Origin: Ignavibacteriales bacterium
GTDB taxonomy: Bacteria > Bacteroidota > Ignavibacteria > Ignavibacteriales > Melioribacteraceae
DNA: 64,000 nucleotides
Direction: 5' to 3'
Assembly: GCA_020635285.1 (NCBI GenBank)
Contig: JACKAB010000008.1
Coordinates: forward strand, 434,001 to 498,000
Shown piece by piece: positions 48,181 to 58,140 of the stretch. The notes beneath the pieces are model-generated. The model was not told where the DNA came from and ran no database searches. It saw only the letters and a list, made by a program, of their open reading frames with translations. Made by a program: the position numbers and the translations under genes. Numbering within the stretch: the stretch's first letter is position 1; each line of letters opens with the position of its first letter.

Positions 48181-48425
48181 GAAATTTCATGTAATATTTA
48201 ATCAGACATTGCGAATTCTAATACTTTTTCGGAGTAAAGTAATCTTTTTCAAATTAACAGATTGCTGCGGTAAAAACTCCCTGCCTTGCGGCAAGGCTGG
48301 CTCGAAATGACAAATCTGTTGAAATTTATTGGCTTCTATGACTTACCTTTTCGATACAGTAATAATAATATTCATGTTTTTGTAAATTTAGTCATTCAAA
48401 AAAATAAATTAAGGAACAGAAATTT
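48181..48425. other. Intergenic gap with palindromic repeat remnants
   Basis: This 245-base gap between clpS and ychF shows a GC-rich inverted stretch, CCTTGC/GCAAGG (about 48283-48296), and GAAATGAC, AGATTGC-like pieces that resemble the repeats at 57356-57450 and 47068-47168. No gene or clear promoter is seen. Confidence 0.35.
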
Positions 48426-49505
48426 ATGCAGATTGGATTGGTTGGATTGCAATACTCGGGTAAAACCACACTATTTAATATACTCTCCGGAAAAGAAAAT
48501 GAGCCTAACGCTGCAATAGATAAGGCTTCCATTGAAGTTGTAAAAGTCCCAGATGAAAGATTAAATGTGCTTACTGAAATTTTTAATCCTAAAAAAGAAG
48601 TTCATGCCACAATTGAAGTTTATGACATACCTGGATTAAGAACCGGCGATGATGGAAAACTTAGAATTACAAATTCATTTTTAAGTGAAGTGAAAAATAA
48701 TGATGCGCTTTTTTATGTTGTTCGGCAATTTAAAGAAGATTCTGTACTTCACCCTATGAATAAAATTGAGCCGACTGAGGATATTTCATTTTTAGAAAAT
48801 GAATTTTTATTTTATGATTTGGCTTTCTTGGAAAACCGAATTGATAAAATAAAACGCGAAGTGATGAAAACAAAGGATGATAAACTCAAAAGAGAAATTC
48901 CATTAATTGAAAAATGTTTACATCACGTTGAAAAAGAAAAACCGTTGAGGACTCTAGAACTTGATGATGCTGAATTGAAAATTTTATCCGGTTATCAGCT
49001 TTTAACACTTAAGCCATTGGTTATTGCAATTAATTTTGATGATGAATCAATTGACAAAGTTGATGAAGAACTTAAGAAGGCTAAAGAATTAGTAAATGAT
49101 GAAAATGTTAAAATCATTCCTTTCTTTGCAAAATTGGAACTAGAATTAACAAATTTAACCGATGAAGACAGAAAAATGTTTATGGAAGATTATGGAATTA
49201 AAGAATCAGCATTGAGTAAAATTCTTAAAGCATCTTACGAAGCATTGGGATTGCAAAGTTTTTTCACAGTTGGTGAAGATGAAAATAGAGCATGGACAAT
49301 TAAGAAAAATTACACAGCTCAAGATGCAGCCGGAGTAATTCACACAGATTTTTATAATAAATTTATACGTGCGGAGGTTGTGGGTTATGAAGATTTTGTT
49401 ACTCATAAAACATTTGCAAAGTGTAAAGAAGCCGGTGTGTGGAAGCTTGAAGGCAAAGAATACATAGTTCAAGATGGTGATATTTTAAATATACGTCATA
49501 GTTAA
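48426..49505 (+). CDS. ychF: YchF-family redox-regulated ATPase
   Basis: An Obg-like P-loop ATPase that binds ribosomes. Motifs are GLQYSGKTTLFN (P-loop, residues about 6-17), YDIPGL (G3, DxxG), and the C-terminal TGS/DUF933 domain around FTVGEDENRAWTIKK, AAGVIHTDFYNKFIRAEV and EYIVQDGDILNIRH. 359 residues is the family length. An ATG at 48426 starts the frame, with AAGGAACAG upstream. It is intact. Confidence 0.92.
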   Translation: MQIGLVGLQYSGKTTLFNILSGKENEPNAAIDKASIEVVKVPDERLNVLTEIFNPKKEVHATIEVYDIPGLRTGDDGKLRITNSFLSEVKNNDALFYVVRQFKEDSVLHPMNKIEPTEDISFLENEFLFYDLAFLENRIDKIKREVMKTKDDKLKREIPLIEKCLHHVEKEKPLRTLELDDAELKILSGYQLLTLKPLVIAINFDDESIDKVDEELKKAKELVNDENVKIIPFFAKLELELTNLTDEDRKMFMEDYGIKESALSKILKASYEALGLQSFFTVGEDENRAWTIKKNYTAQDAAGVIHTDFYNKFIRAEVVGYEDFVTHKTFAKCKEAGVWKLEGKEYIVQDGDILNIRHS

Positions 49506-49524
49506 AAAAATAATTTGAAAAAAA

Positions 49525-50991
49525 ATGGAGAATAATATGTCCAGCAAAGCAATTGAAGGTTTAAAACCAGCATTATTATGGCAGCACTTTTATGAATTAA
49601 GTCAAATTCCTCGCCCATCAAAAAGGGAAGAGAAAGCTGTAGAATTTGTTAGAGAATACGCACGCAGAAACAATTTTAAGTTCGATGAAGATAAAGTCGG
49701 AAATATTGTAATTCATGTTCCGGCAAGTAAAGGTAAAGAAAAATCACCAACTATTGTGTTGCAAGGCCATGTTGACATGGTTTGCGAAATGAACAAAGGA
49801 ACCAAACACGATTTTGATAAAGACCCAATTAAGCTAATAAACACCGGTGAATGGATAACCGCAGATGGAACAACTCTGGGCGCAGATAATGGAATTGGAG
49901 TTGCAGCAGGAATGGCAGTTGCATTAGATAAATCAGCGGTGCACGGACCACTTGAATTGCTTTGCACAATTGATGAAGAAACCGGAATGACCGGTGTTAA
50001 TGAATTACAGCCTAAATTTATAAAGGGCAAAACATTACTAAATATGGATTCTGAAGAAGACGGTGCGTTTTATGTTGGCTGCTCTGGCGGACAAGACACT
50101 GCCGGAATATTTAACTTAGAATACACAAGAACAAGAAAAAACTTTGCTGCTTATGAGCTTATGGTAACTGGCTTAAAAGGCGGGCACTCTGGTTTAGATA
50201 TAATTCAGCAAAGAGCAAATTCAATAAAATTATTGGGTCAATTATTAAGTCAGCTGAATGTTAATTTCCAGATTGCAAAAATTAGCGGCGGCTCTTTACG
50301 CAATGCAATTCCTCGTGAAGCTGAAGCTGTAATTCTTTTTGATCCTAAAGATTTATTAAAAGTTAAAAAAGTAATTAAGAATTTTATTGCAAGTTCGCTT
50401 TTGGAATATAAAGCTGTTGATCCAAAATTAACTGTTACATTAAAAAAGTTAAGGATAAAATTAGCAAGGGTTTTAAAACTGAACTTACAGATAAGATTAT
50501 TAATGTTATAAATTCAATGCCGCACGGAGTAATTTCAATGAGCCATGATCTTGAAGGCTTGGTTGAAACTTCCACAAATTTGGCAACAATTAAAATGGAT
50601 GCAAAACAATTAACAATTGGTACAAGCCAACGCAGCTCTGTTGATGGCGCAAAAGTAAATATTGCAAACACAGTAAAATCAATATTTAATCTTGCCGGTG
50701 CAAAAGTTGTTGAAGGTGATGGATATCCCGGATGGCAGCCAAATATGGATTCCAATTTATTAAAAGTTTCTAAAAAAGCATTCAAAAACTTATTTAAGAA
50801 AGAGCCGGAAATTAAAGCAATTCATGCTGGATTAGAAACTGGTTTGTTGGGCGCAAAATACCCCGGAATTGATATGATCTCTTTTGGACCAACAATACAA
50901 GGCGCGCATTCACCGGATGAACAAGTTAATATTAAAGATGTTGAGAAAATTTTATAATTTGCTAAAAGCAATTTTGAAGGAGTTGAGTTAG
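49525..50991 (+). pseudogene. pepD: Aminoacyl-histidine dipeptidase (PepD, M20C), frame-interrupted
   Basis: A di-zinc dipeptidase that hydrolyses Xaa-His dipeptides. The metal ligands sit in VLQGHVDMVCE (His and Asp, residues about 76-86), GADNGIGVA (bridging Asp), and DEETGMTG (catalytic Glu). GHSGLDI and GAHSPDE are the later ligands. Frame changes near 50448 and 50950; correcting the last gives KFYNLLKAILKEL and the stop at 50989-50991. The middle break lies in an A run. Corrected length about 488 residues, normal for the family. It is likely intact in vivo. Confidence 0.87.
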
Positions 50992-51037
50992 TAAGATTTT
51001 TTGCAAAATAAAAATTATTTTTTTGAGGTGAATATAG

Positions 51038-52138
51038 ATGAAACAAAATTATTGGTTAGATCTTTTCACTGGTGCAACTTGGAATGAATTTTTTAGAGTC
51101 TGGTGGAAATACTTCTGGATTTCGAGAATCAAGATGGTCTACGGTTCAAAAAAATCAAAAAGGAGATTTTCTAATTTGTTATCTAACGGGTGTATCCAGA
51201 TTTATTGGAATTCTTGAAGTTATTTCTGAGCCATTTCAAGATAATTCACTTATTTGGAAAGATGAGGATTTTCCAGCCAGATTAAAAGTTAAACCTATAA
51301 TTACTCTGAAACCAAACACAGCTTATTCCTGTTCATACATTAAGGGATAAATTGAGTTTTTTTCAGAATTTAAAAAGTCCACACGCATGGACTGGAGCAT
51401 TTCGTTCTTCTCCCTGCGAAATGGTCTAAAGATGATGGAGATGCAATTTTTCTGCTGTGAAGGATGTATCCGAAAACCCTGTTGATCGACCTGTGGATCC
51501 AAGAAAGCTTAATTATCGACCAAAAGGGTTTTAAATCTAAAATTGGCACTGTTTCAATTCCTTCAACTGATAGTGAAGATAAAGGAGTTGTTCTAAAAAA
51601 ATCATATTCTGATCATACTGAAATTCAATACCTTTTATTAAAATTAGGTAGCGATATGGGATTTGATGTTTGGGTTGCCAGAAATGACAGAAACAGAGAC
51701 TTCAAGGGTAGAAATTTTACAAATCTTTCAAAATTGAGAAATGAGTTACCAAATCAATTTGATGAAATCACAAACAAAACAATAGAGCTGATTGATGTTT
51801 TATGGTTAAAAGGCAATACATTTATTGCTGCATTTGAAATTGAAAGTACTACATCAATATATTCTGGTCTGCTTAGAATGTCAGATTTAATTTCGATGCA
51901 GCCTAACGTAAATATTCCGCTTTTTATTGTTGCTCCAGATGAACGACGTGAAAAAGTTATTACAGAAATAAATCGTGCCAACTTTTTCAAAAATGTCACC
52001 TAGATTATCAGAAATTTGTCGATATATCTCATTTTCTGAATTACGTATTCAGATAAAAAAAATCGAATCGATCGTTCAATATTTAAAACCAGAATTTTTG
52101 ATGAATTAAGAATCTTGCGATTTGATGAAGCATACTAA
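51038..52138 (+). pseudogene. EVE-domain protein with restriction endonuclease-like domain, frame-interrupted
   Basis: The N-terminal part (MKQNYWLDLFTGATWNEF, FRESRWSTVQKNQKGDFLIC, GVSRFIGILEV) is an EVE/PUA-like domain of the kind that reads modified bases. The C-terminal half (TEIQYLLLKLGSDMGFDVWV, LIDVLWLKGNTFIAAFEIES) resembles a PD-(D/E)xK nuclease: the Asp of IDVLW and the ExE of FEIES. The family pairs modified-base recognition with cleavage in defence. Start ATG 51038 after GAGGTGAA. Frames change near 51095, 51355, 51420-51460 and 52000. The end in the corrected frame is 52136-52138. It leads into the degenerate GIY-YIG patch, which fits an accessory region. Confidence 0.65.
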
Positions 52139-52230
52139 TAGAAAAGATTATCAAAATTAGCATATTTATTTTAAGACTTTTATTATAAAAAAACGTTACA
52201 AACATCTTAGTTAGACTATTGAGGATTAAA

Positions 52231-52445
52231 ATGAAAACAAATAAAGAATTAAAACAAGAATATAAATTAAGGAAAACTTAAGAGGGCGTTTTCCAAATTA
52301 AGGATAAGCGAAGCAGCAAAATATTAATTGGGAAATAATATAATCCCATTTTAACCATTGTCCGATGCATTATTTACTATGTAATTAGATATAAAAAATT
52401 AAGTGTTCGCCAAGATCTATTAACGCAAAGCGTAAAGATTGCTAT
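52231..52445 (+). pseudogene. GIY-YIG nuclease-like gene, copy A, truncated
   Basis: ATG at 52231 begins MKTNKELKQEYK, then after frame changes GVFQIKDKRSSKILIG, the opening of a small GIY-YIG protein (about 115 residues in intact relatives). After about 52320 the expected middle and C-terminal parts are lost. Its start sequence recurs at 52663 and, less well, at 53499. Intact relatives in this bacterial group are of unknown role. Confidence 0.55.
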
Positions 52446-52697
52446 ATGATTAAGAGTTTTGCTGATAAATACACTGAAAAAATTATTGAAATTGAAAGAG
52501 TAAGCAAATTAATTCCAGCGATTTTAAAAGTTGCATAAAAAAAACTTTTAATAATTGATGATGCAGAAAGAATTGAAGATTTAAGAATTCCACCCGGAAA
52601 TCGATTAGAAAAATTATCTGGATACTTTAAAGTCATAATATATTAGAATATTAAAAAAAATAAAAACAAATAAAGAATTAAAACAAGAATATAAATT
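52234..52697 (+). repeat. Direct repeat marking two GIY-YIG starts
   Basis: An identical 35-base sequence occurs at 52234-52268 and 52663-52697 (coding for TNKELKQEYK), 429 bases apart. The two copies enclose the first GIY-YIG remnant and the HigB fragment. A degraded third copy lies at about 53509-53545. It reflects gene duplication, or a site for recombination. Confidence 0.7.
52446..52645 (+). pseudogene. HigB/RelE-type toxin remnant
   Basis: From ATG 52446 the frame reads MIKSFADKYTEKI, then after an in-frame TAA (52536-52538) KKLLIIDDAERIEDLRIPPG and NRLEKLSGYFK. This is the HigB (plasmid maintenance killer) pattern, up to the strand before the catalytic C-terminus. The expected YSIRINDQWRICF is missing, because the GIY-YIG copy B follows. 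No HigA antitoxin is next to it, so it is an orphan fragment. Confidence 0.6.
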
Positions 52698-52995
52698 TTA
52701 AAATTGGGTTTACCAAATAAGGAATAAGAGAAACGGATGTTATTAAATAATAGATTTAGTTGCAATATGGAATAGACAGAAAGTCCAATTAAGCTTTGGT
52801 AATCATCAAACCAAGAATTAAAAATGATTGGAAGAGTTTTCTGAAGAATTTGAGTATGAAATTATTTCAATATTAGACGATTCAAAAGAAATAGATTATA
52901 TAAAAAAAGAAGGAAGAGAATTAGAAGAGTTATTTATAGAAGAACTTCAACCATTTGGTGAAAAAAGGTTACAACAAGAAAGGAGCTTTAAGTGA
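52660..52995 (+). pseudogene. GIY-YIG nuclease-like gene, copy B, degenerate
   Basis: Across several frames it reads KTNKELKQEYK, GVYQIRNKRNG, DLVAIWNRQKVQLSFGNHQ, FEYEIISILDDSKEIDY and LEELFIEELQPFG, ending with TGA 52993-52995. That is the complete order of a small GIY-YIG protein. There is no ATG at the start. Indels or stops come every 30-60 bases, denser than in other genes, so real decay or very poor local sequence are both possible. Confidence 0.55.
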
Positions 52996-53498
52996 AATTA
53001 GATTTCAAGAACAAGGTACGTTAAGGAATTTATTGATAATTTGGTTATAATATTAAAAATTTTGGAAAATGTTTATGAAGATTTCTCTAAGTCTCACTTT
53101 TTTAATAATGATTCCATATTTGATGCAAAAAGACGAAAAAGAAAAGATTTTTCTTACTTTAAAAATAATGGTCAAGATGGTCTTCATCTAGCTTATAGAA
53201 GATGGAAAAATGGGCTTCATTAAATAATGATAAATCATATTTAACTCCGCAAGTAGGAAATGATAAGTAATCGAGATCCTTGTATTACAGGGATTCTGAA
53301 GGTACTTCTTTCATATGGTATGGACGGTGAGTTGGCGAGATAAAATTGGTTTATGCAAGCTCCAAAGATCTTTTAGTAACAAACAAAAATTTATTTTGGT
53401 TATGGAACATGAAGCGGATGCCAAAAATTGTTGGGCTCCAGAGAATATGATGTAAAGCAACATATACTTAATAGGCAACAACAATTTCATTGAAACAA
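52996..53498. other. Unassigned stretch in the GIY-YIG patch
   Basis: About 500 bases without a recognisable gene. A 60-residue frame at 53041-53223 (VYEDFSKSHFFNNDSIFDAK) looks protein-like in composition but matches nothing I know. Further fragments (RDSEGTSF, KDLLVTNKNL) lie in other frames. It is probably another broken gene. Confidence 0.3.
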
Positions 53499-53925
53499 AT
53501 GATTATCAGGACAATAAAGGAATTGAGGGTCAAGAATATAAATTATACAAAAAAACCAGAAAAAGGATATTTTATGATCATGGAAATTAAGAACTTTAAG
53601 AAAAGCGGCAAAATCTAATGTTAATTAAGGCAGCAGCAAACCGATTTAGTCGCAATTTAAAATAGACAGTAAAGCTGTGGGAATTAGGTTGAAAGCATCT
53701 CACCCAGGAACCCTGGGCAGGAATAGTAAACATAAAAGGAATTGGCAAATGTATTGGGTCTAGAAGAACTTTTGAGTATGAAATTTTATCTGAATTGGAC
53801 TGAAAAGAAGACGATTCAAAAGAAATAGATTATAAAAAAGAAGTAAGGAATTAGAAGAGTTATTTATTGAAGAACTTCAACCTTTTTTTGGCGAAAAAGA
53901 TTACAATAAGAAATTGAACAAATAA
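53499..53925 (+). pseudogene. GIY-YIG nuclease-like gene, copy C, degenerate
   Basis: A weak copy of the common start lies at 53499-53545. Later frames contain NRFSRN (position of the usual WNRQ region), FEYEILSELD, SKEIDYKKEV and LEELFIEELQPFFGEKDYN, ending at TAA 53923-53925. The middle is rearranged and includes a foreign-looking GC-richer stretch (about 53700-53730, CCCAGGAACCCTGGG, a palindrome). It is the most decayed of the three copies. Confidence 0.5.
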
Positions 53926-53986
53926 GAGAGAGAATTTATGTATTATTTAATCGGATAAAAAAGCAATAATATATTTATGGGGAAAA

Positions 53987-55704
53987 ATGAAAACTAAAAT
54001 TAAACTTAATGACGTTCCTAAAATAGCTCACGTTCAAGAAATGATCTTTAACTCTTGCGAAACTTACAAAGACAAACTTGCAATGGAGGATTTGCAGCCG
54101 TATCCAATCAACAAAGTTACATTCACTCAACTAAAAGAAAACATCCTAAAATTTTATAAAGCATTAAAAGCAATGGGAATTAAAGAAAGAACCCATATTG
54201 CTTTAATCGGTGATAACAGAGTTCAATGGTCAATTTCTTATTTAACTCTAATGAGCTTCAATTATGTTGTTGTTCCAATTGATAAAAAATTTAACCAACA
54301 ATGAAATCAAAAAATATTATATATGAATCAGATTCTGAAGCTGTAATTTTTTCAGATTCATTTGCCAACTTTTTTCTGAAAATAAATCTGTGCTCAAAAA
54401 ATTAAAATTATTTATCAGCATGGATAAAGCAAATACAACTGAAAATTTCTTGAGCATGAAAGAATTAATAGACAAACAAAACATTGGCGATACCACAGTT
54501 CTTCCACATATCAATCCGGAAGATATGGCTGAAATAATTTTACATCCGGCTCGCTTGGCAGAGCAAAAGGAGTAATGCTATCTCAAAAAAACTTAGCAAC
54601 AAATTTAATGGATATGTTAGGCATGTTGATGATGTATCCGCAAGATAGATTTTTATCCGTGCTTCCAATTCACCATACTTATGAATGTACTTGTGGAATG
54701 CTTTGTCCGCTCTACGCTGGTTCTTCTATTCATTATGCACGTTCTTTAAAAACCGTTGCAGATGATATGCAGAAAGTTAAAGCCACAATTGTTCTTGGCG
54801 TTCCGCTGCTGTTTGAAAAATGTTTAAGAAAGTTATGAAGGCAATTAACGAAGATAAAAAAAGAAAGCATTCCTTGTTCCAAAATTAATTTCATTAACAA
54901 ATCTCACACAAAAATTTGGTATTCCGGATTTGAAGAAAAAAAAATATTTAAAGAGCTTCAAGAAGAAGTTTGGCGGAGCAATAAGAGTATTTATTGTGGG
55001 CGGCGCTGCAGCTGATCCTGTTGTTGCAGAAGGTTTACAAGGTTTTGGTTTTGCATTTCTTCAGGGATATGGATTAACAGAAACTTCACCGATTTTGGCT
55101 TTAAACCAAATTGATAATTTTAAGAACAATGCCGCAGGCATTCCGCTGACAAATGTTGAGTTAAAAATTATGGATAAAGATGAAGATGGAATTGGAGAAA
55201 TTTATGCAAAAGGTGATAGCGTAATGCTGGGTTATTACAAAGATCAGGAAAAAAACTAGGGAGGCTTTTGCAGATGGTTGGTTCAAACCGGTGATCTAGG
55301 CTTTTTGATTCTGACGGATTTTTGCATATTAGTGGAAGAAAGAAGAATGTAATAATTTCTAAAAAATGGTAAAAATGTTTTTCCGGAAGAAGTAGAAGAT
55401 CAGCTTAACCACAGTAAAATATATTTTAGAGTGTTTAGTCTACGGCGAAAAAAAATGATAAGCAAGATGAGATAATTGCGGCTCAGATTGTTGTTGATGC
55501 TGAGGCATTTATTCTTCACTCACAAGGAAAGCAATACTCAAATAAATGATAAAATTATTAATGAAACAATTGCTAAAGAAGTTGAAAAAAGTTAATAAAA
55601 TTTAGCTTCATATAAAAGGATAGCAAAGTTTTACATTAGAGAAACTGAGTTTGTAAAAACGACTACTCAAAAAAATTAAAAGATATTTGGTTGATGAGAA
55701 CTAA
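53987..55704 (+). pseudogene. Long-chain acyl-CoA synthetase, frame-interrupted
   Basis: An ANL-family acyl-CoA ligase. It starts MKTKIKLNDVPKIAHVQEM, then VTFTQLKENILKFYKALKAMG and IALIGDNRVQWSISYL. The P-loop reads LTSGSLGRAKGVMLS when the frame near 54545 is corrected. FLSVLPIHHTYECTCG, AFLQGYGLTETSPILALN and GDSVMLGYYKD follow. Frame changes occur near 54300, 54380, 54545, 54835, 54860-54930, 55257, 55300, 55370-55460, 55540-55600 and 55660. It should produce about 570 residues and activate fatty acids. It is probably intact in vivo; the errors are dense but all motifs are there. Confidence 0.75.
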
Positions 55705-56046
55705 AAAATATTTAAAATTTATTAGGAAATCAAAAAACTTTTTCCAATTCTTAGAGTCGTAAATTAAAAAAGATACGCAAAAAATTTTAATGTTCTTTCT
55801 ATTAAATGGCTGTAAAACAAAAGTAGTTTTTAGAGAAAAAAATGGCTCTAAAATTAACTTTTAGAGCCATTGAGGACCAACAAATCAAAAGGAAGTTTGA
55901 TTGCCTTTTTATTTCTAAAAGGCGTTTGCAATAAACAAAAATTTTGATACACAAGCTGTGATCTGAAACAAAATCATAAAAAAAGAACTTAAAAAATTTT
56001 TTTATTATACCGATAATTGAACTAGAATTAACGAAAGGAAAGGGAA
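55705..56046. other. Intergenic gap with a strong hairpin
   Basis: A 342-base gap. Its only clear feature is the hairpin at 55841-55871. The remainder is AT-rich with no ORF of note and no convincing promoter. Confidence 0.4.
55841..55871. terminator. Perfect 13-bp hairpin
   Basis: AATGGCTCTAAAA (55841-55853) pairs with TTTTAGAGCCATT (55859-55871) around TTAAC. On the minus strand it is followed by seven T, so it could terminate transcripts from the right. On the plus strand there is no T run. It lies 137 bases after the acyl-CoA synthetase stop. Confidence 0.55.
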
Positions 56047-56309
56047 ATGCACACTTATTTTGAGCCATCAATTTCTGCGTACATGCTGATAAATCAAGTT
56101 TCTAAATCATTAGATATTGATGAGCATCCCGCACAAAGTGTGCAAAACGGCAATGTAAGTAAAATAATTTCTGAATGTATTAAAATTATTGAATCAGAAT
56201 ACACAGAAAAAAGAACACGTGAATTGTTGAAATATTATGTTGCGCACAACTTTTTGAAGATTATGACTTAGAAAGTAACGAAAATTTTAAGGGTCAAATT
56301 CTAAATTAG
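56047..56309 (+). CDS. Small protein of unknown function
   Basis: From ATG 56047 (RBS AAAGGAAAGGGA just upstream) it reads MHTYFEPSISAYMLINQVSK and SVQNGNVSKIISECIKIIES, a helical, soluble-looking protein. The original frame stops at 56271, but one added T near 56255 gives AHNFFEDYDLESNENFKG and the stop at 56307-56309 (about 87 residues). I do not recognise the family. The strong RBS argues for a real gene. Confidence 0.5.
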
Positions 56310-56347
56310 TACTATAAAAAATTACTAAATCCTTATAGCTAAATAAC

Positions 56348-57243
56348 TTAATTCTTTTTGTCTCTGAATTGAATCAACCAAGCAAAAAGTATTAATGCAA
56401 TTCCTGCATAAGATGCCCCATCTCTAAACAACACCCAATTTTCATGATATTCAGTTACATTAATCAAATCGTTATTTACAAAATATCCTTGAATAGATAA
56501 TTTAGAACTAGAAATATTTTCCACATTTTGCAGTTCAATTAAATCATGATCGAATGATTCAATCCAAAATGAATTTGTGGTTTTATTAAACTTAACTTTT
56601 TTTTCTATCCATTTCTACATATTTTCCGGTTCGGTTTTCGTGGTTTTTTTAAAGTAGAAATAAAATGATTATCAGCCCTTTCAACATTTTCATAAAATAA
56701 ATGGGCAATGAAAAATAGATTAATAGCAAAAGAGAAAACCAATAACACTTTTAGAGAAAAAAAATTAAGTCGGGTTTAGAATTTTTAACTTCTTGCCAAT
56801 TGTAAATAAAAAATATAATTCCAATAAAAGTCAGCAGATAAGTTCCAAAACTCTCAGGCCAGAAAAATCCATAATGAATTAAATCCCAATTAAAAGGAGC
56901 AAATAAATGAACTCCGTTTGCCCATTTGTATTGAATTGGATCTAACAACAAATGCAGTAATGAACCAAGCGAAAGAATTAAAAATGTTCTGACTGGAAAT
57001 TTGCTCAAAACGGCAAGAGCTAAACTTAATAATATGCTAAAAAACAATGTTGCTTCAACAATAACAAAAGCTTGCAATTCATAACCATTTACTGATGGCA
57101 ATATAGTTTCAACAATTTTTCTAATTATCCAAGGAAAATCGGGGATAATGCAGCCGGCATAAATCCATAATAAATCAGATTTTCTAAAATGGACTTTGTT
57201 ATTAATCCATTTACACCTATGTGTGTGCAAGAGTGTTTGGCAT
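56348..57243 (-). pseudogene. DUF457/YdjM-like membrane-bound hydrolase, frame-interrupted
   Basis: From ATG 57243 it begins MPNTLAHIGVNGLITKS (one extra base pair near 57218 corrected), then DLLWIYAGCIIPDFPWIIRK, LSLGSLLHLLLDPIQYKWANG and FAPFNWDLIHYGFFWPES, the conserved HxD-rich membrane pattern of the DUF457 metal-dependent hydrolase family. It continues through about 56750 into a periplasmic loop and ends with a last membrane span (DGASYAGIALILFAWLIQFR) at TAA 56350-56348. Several indels lie in 56570-56750. The family is often called hydrolase but substrates are unclear. Confidence 0.6.
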
Positions 57244-57355
57244 TTATTTTTAAATGATAAATGAAAATTATGATTTTTAATGGAAGTAATTTAAAAAGAA
57301 AAAGAAATAGGAACGCAGATTATTATGATGGTTATGATTTAATAAGATCAAAAAG

Positions 57356-57450
57356 AATTGTCATTGCGAGGAGTTTCTCTCGAAGCAATCTGCCCAAAAG
57401 TGATAGATTGCCGCACTCCGATATTAAGCATCGGAGTGCGCAATGACCAA
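57356..57450. repeat. Multi-stem palindromic repeat (TCATTGCG type)
   Basis: The outer arms AATTGTCATTGCG and CGCAATGACCAATT (about 57356-57450) are inverted with one bulge. Inside are a GCAATCT/AGATTGC stem (57385-57411) and a perfect 11-bp stem CGCACTCCGAT/ATCGGAGTGCG (57412-57440). It would fold into a branched hairpin with three stems. No ORF is credible here. It resembles intergenic repeats common in related genomes. Confidence 0.6.
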
Positions 57451-57471
57451 TTAAAGGTTATTCATAGATTT

Positions 57472-57674
57472 CTATCTACTAATTAATATCCTTTGAGTAA
57501 CCAATTCTTCATCCAAATTGATATAATCTGTTACTTCATCTGCGGAGAGTTTGAAAATTTTAATATGATGATCGCCTTCTTCAATCCATTCGTCAACCAT
57601 TTTTTAGCTTCTTGAAAAGTGTTAGCAAATTGATCATGATTGTCAGCACTTGCATGGTAATAAACGTGTGTCAT
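57472..57674 (-). pseudogene. Small conserved-looking protein, frame-interrupted
   Basis: From ATG 57674 it reads MTHVYYHASADNHDQFANTF and QEAKKW, then after one indel near 57600, VDEWIEEGDHHIKIFKLSAD and DYINLDEELVTQRILIS, ending at TAG 57474-57472. About 67 residues, acidic, no membrane segment. The family is not recognised. Confidence 0.45.
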
Positions 57675-57784
57675 TTTTCCCTCTGTTTTGGTGAAATAAT
57701 ATTTCTATTTGTTTTATCCATTTGGATATTGTTCTATCTGATCAACTGATTTTAATTCTAGTTTTGTTTCGCCTAAATAAGTTT

Positions 57785-58126
57785 TTATGCTTTTTGAGCC
57801 CATAAAAATGCAACTAGTCCAACATGACAAAGCATAAGAATAAAAAACTGTAGAAGTATTTATTACCAACCTTACTTAAGGCAAAAAAATCAAAGATTAT
57901 TGATGGAACTAATATTAAGTAAAATAGTTGTTTGGCATATTTCCATTTATAGTAAGTTAAAACTGCAATTAACAATCCCATAGTTATGCCAATCACTTTT
58001 ATTGAGCCGGAGGAATGAACAAAATATTGCGGATTGAATTGAGGAAATCCACTCCACAACTACAAGTATAATAAGAAATATTTTGGTGATTTGTTTTTCT
58101 GTTAATTTTAACAAGAATTTACCCAT
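57785..58126 (-). pseudogene. Small multi-span membrane protein, frame-interrupted
   Basis: From ATG 58126 the frame begins MGKFLLKLTEKQITKIFLII, and after an indel near 58055, WSGFPQFNPQYFVHSS, IGITMGLLIAVLTYYKW and LFYLILVPSIIFDFFALS, then a last span near FLFLCFVMLD, with a possible second indel before VAFLWAQKA and TAA 57787-57785. It is a 4-span integral membrane protein of about 113 residues, function unknown. Confidence 0.5.
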
Positions 58127-58140
58127 TAATTGGAATATTC

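Noticed and set aside
53041..53223. 60-residue ORF as an independent gene
   Set aside because: It sits in a broken region with no RBS and no match; kept only as part of an unassigned stretch.
57261..57446. 61-residue plus-strand ORF
   Set aside because: It is mostly the palindromic repeat at 57356-57450 read as protein.
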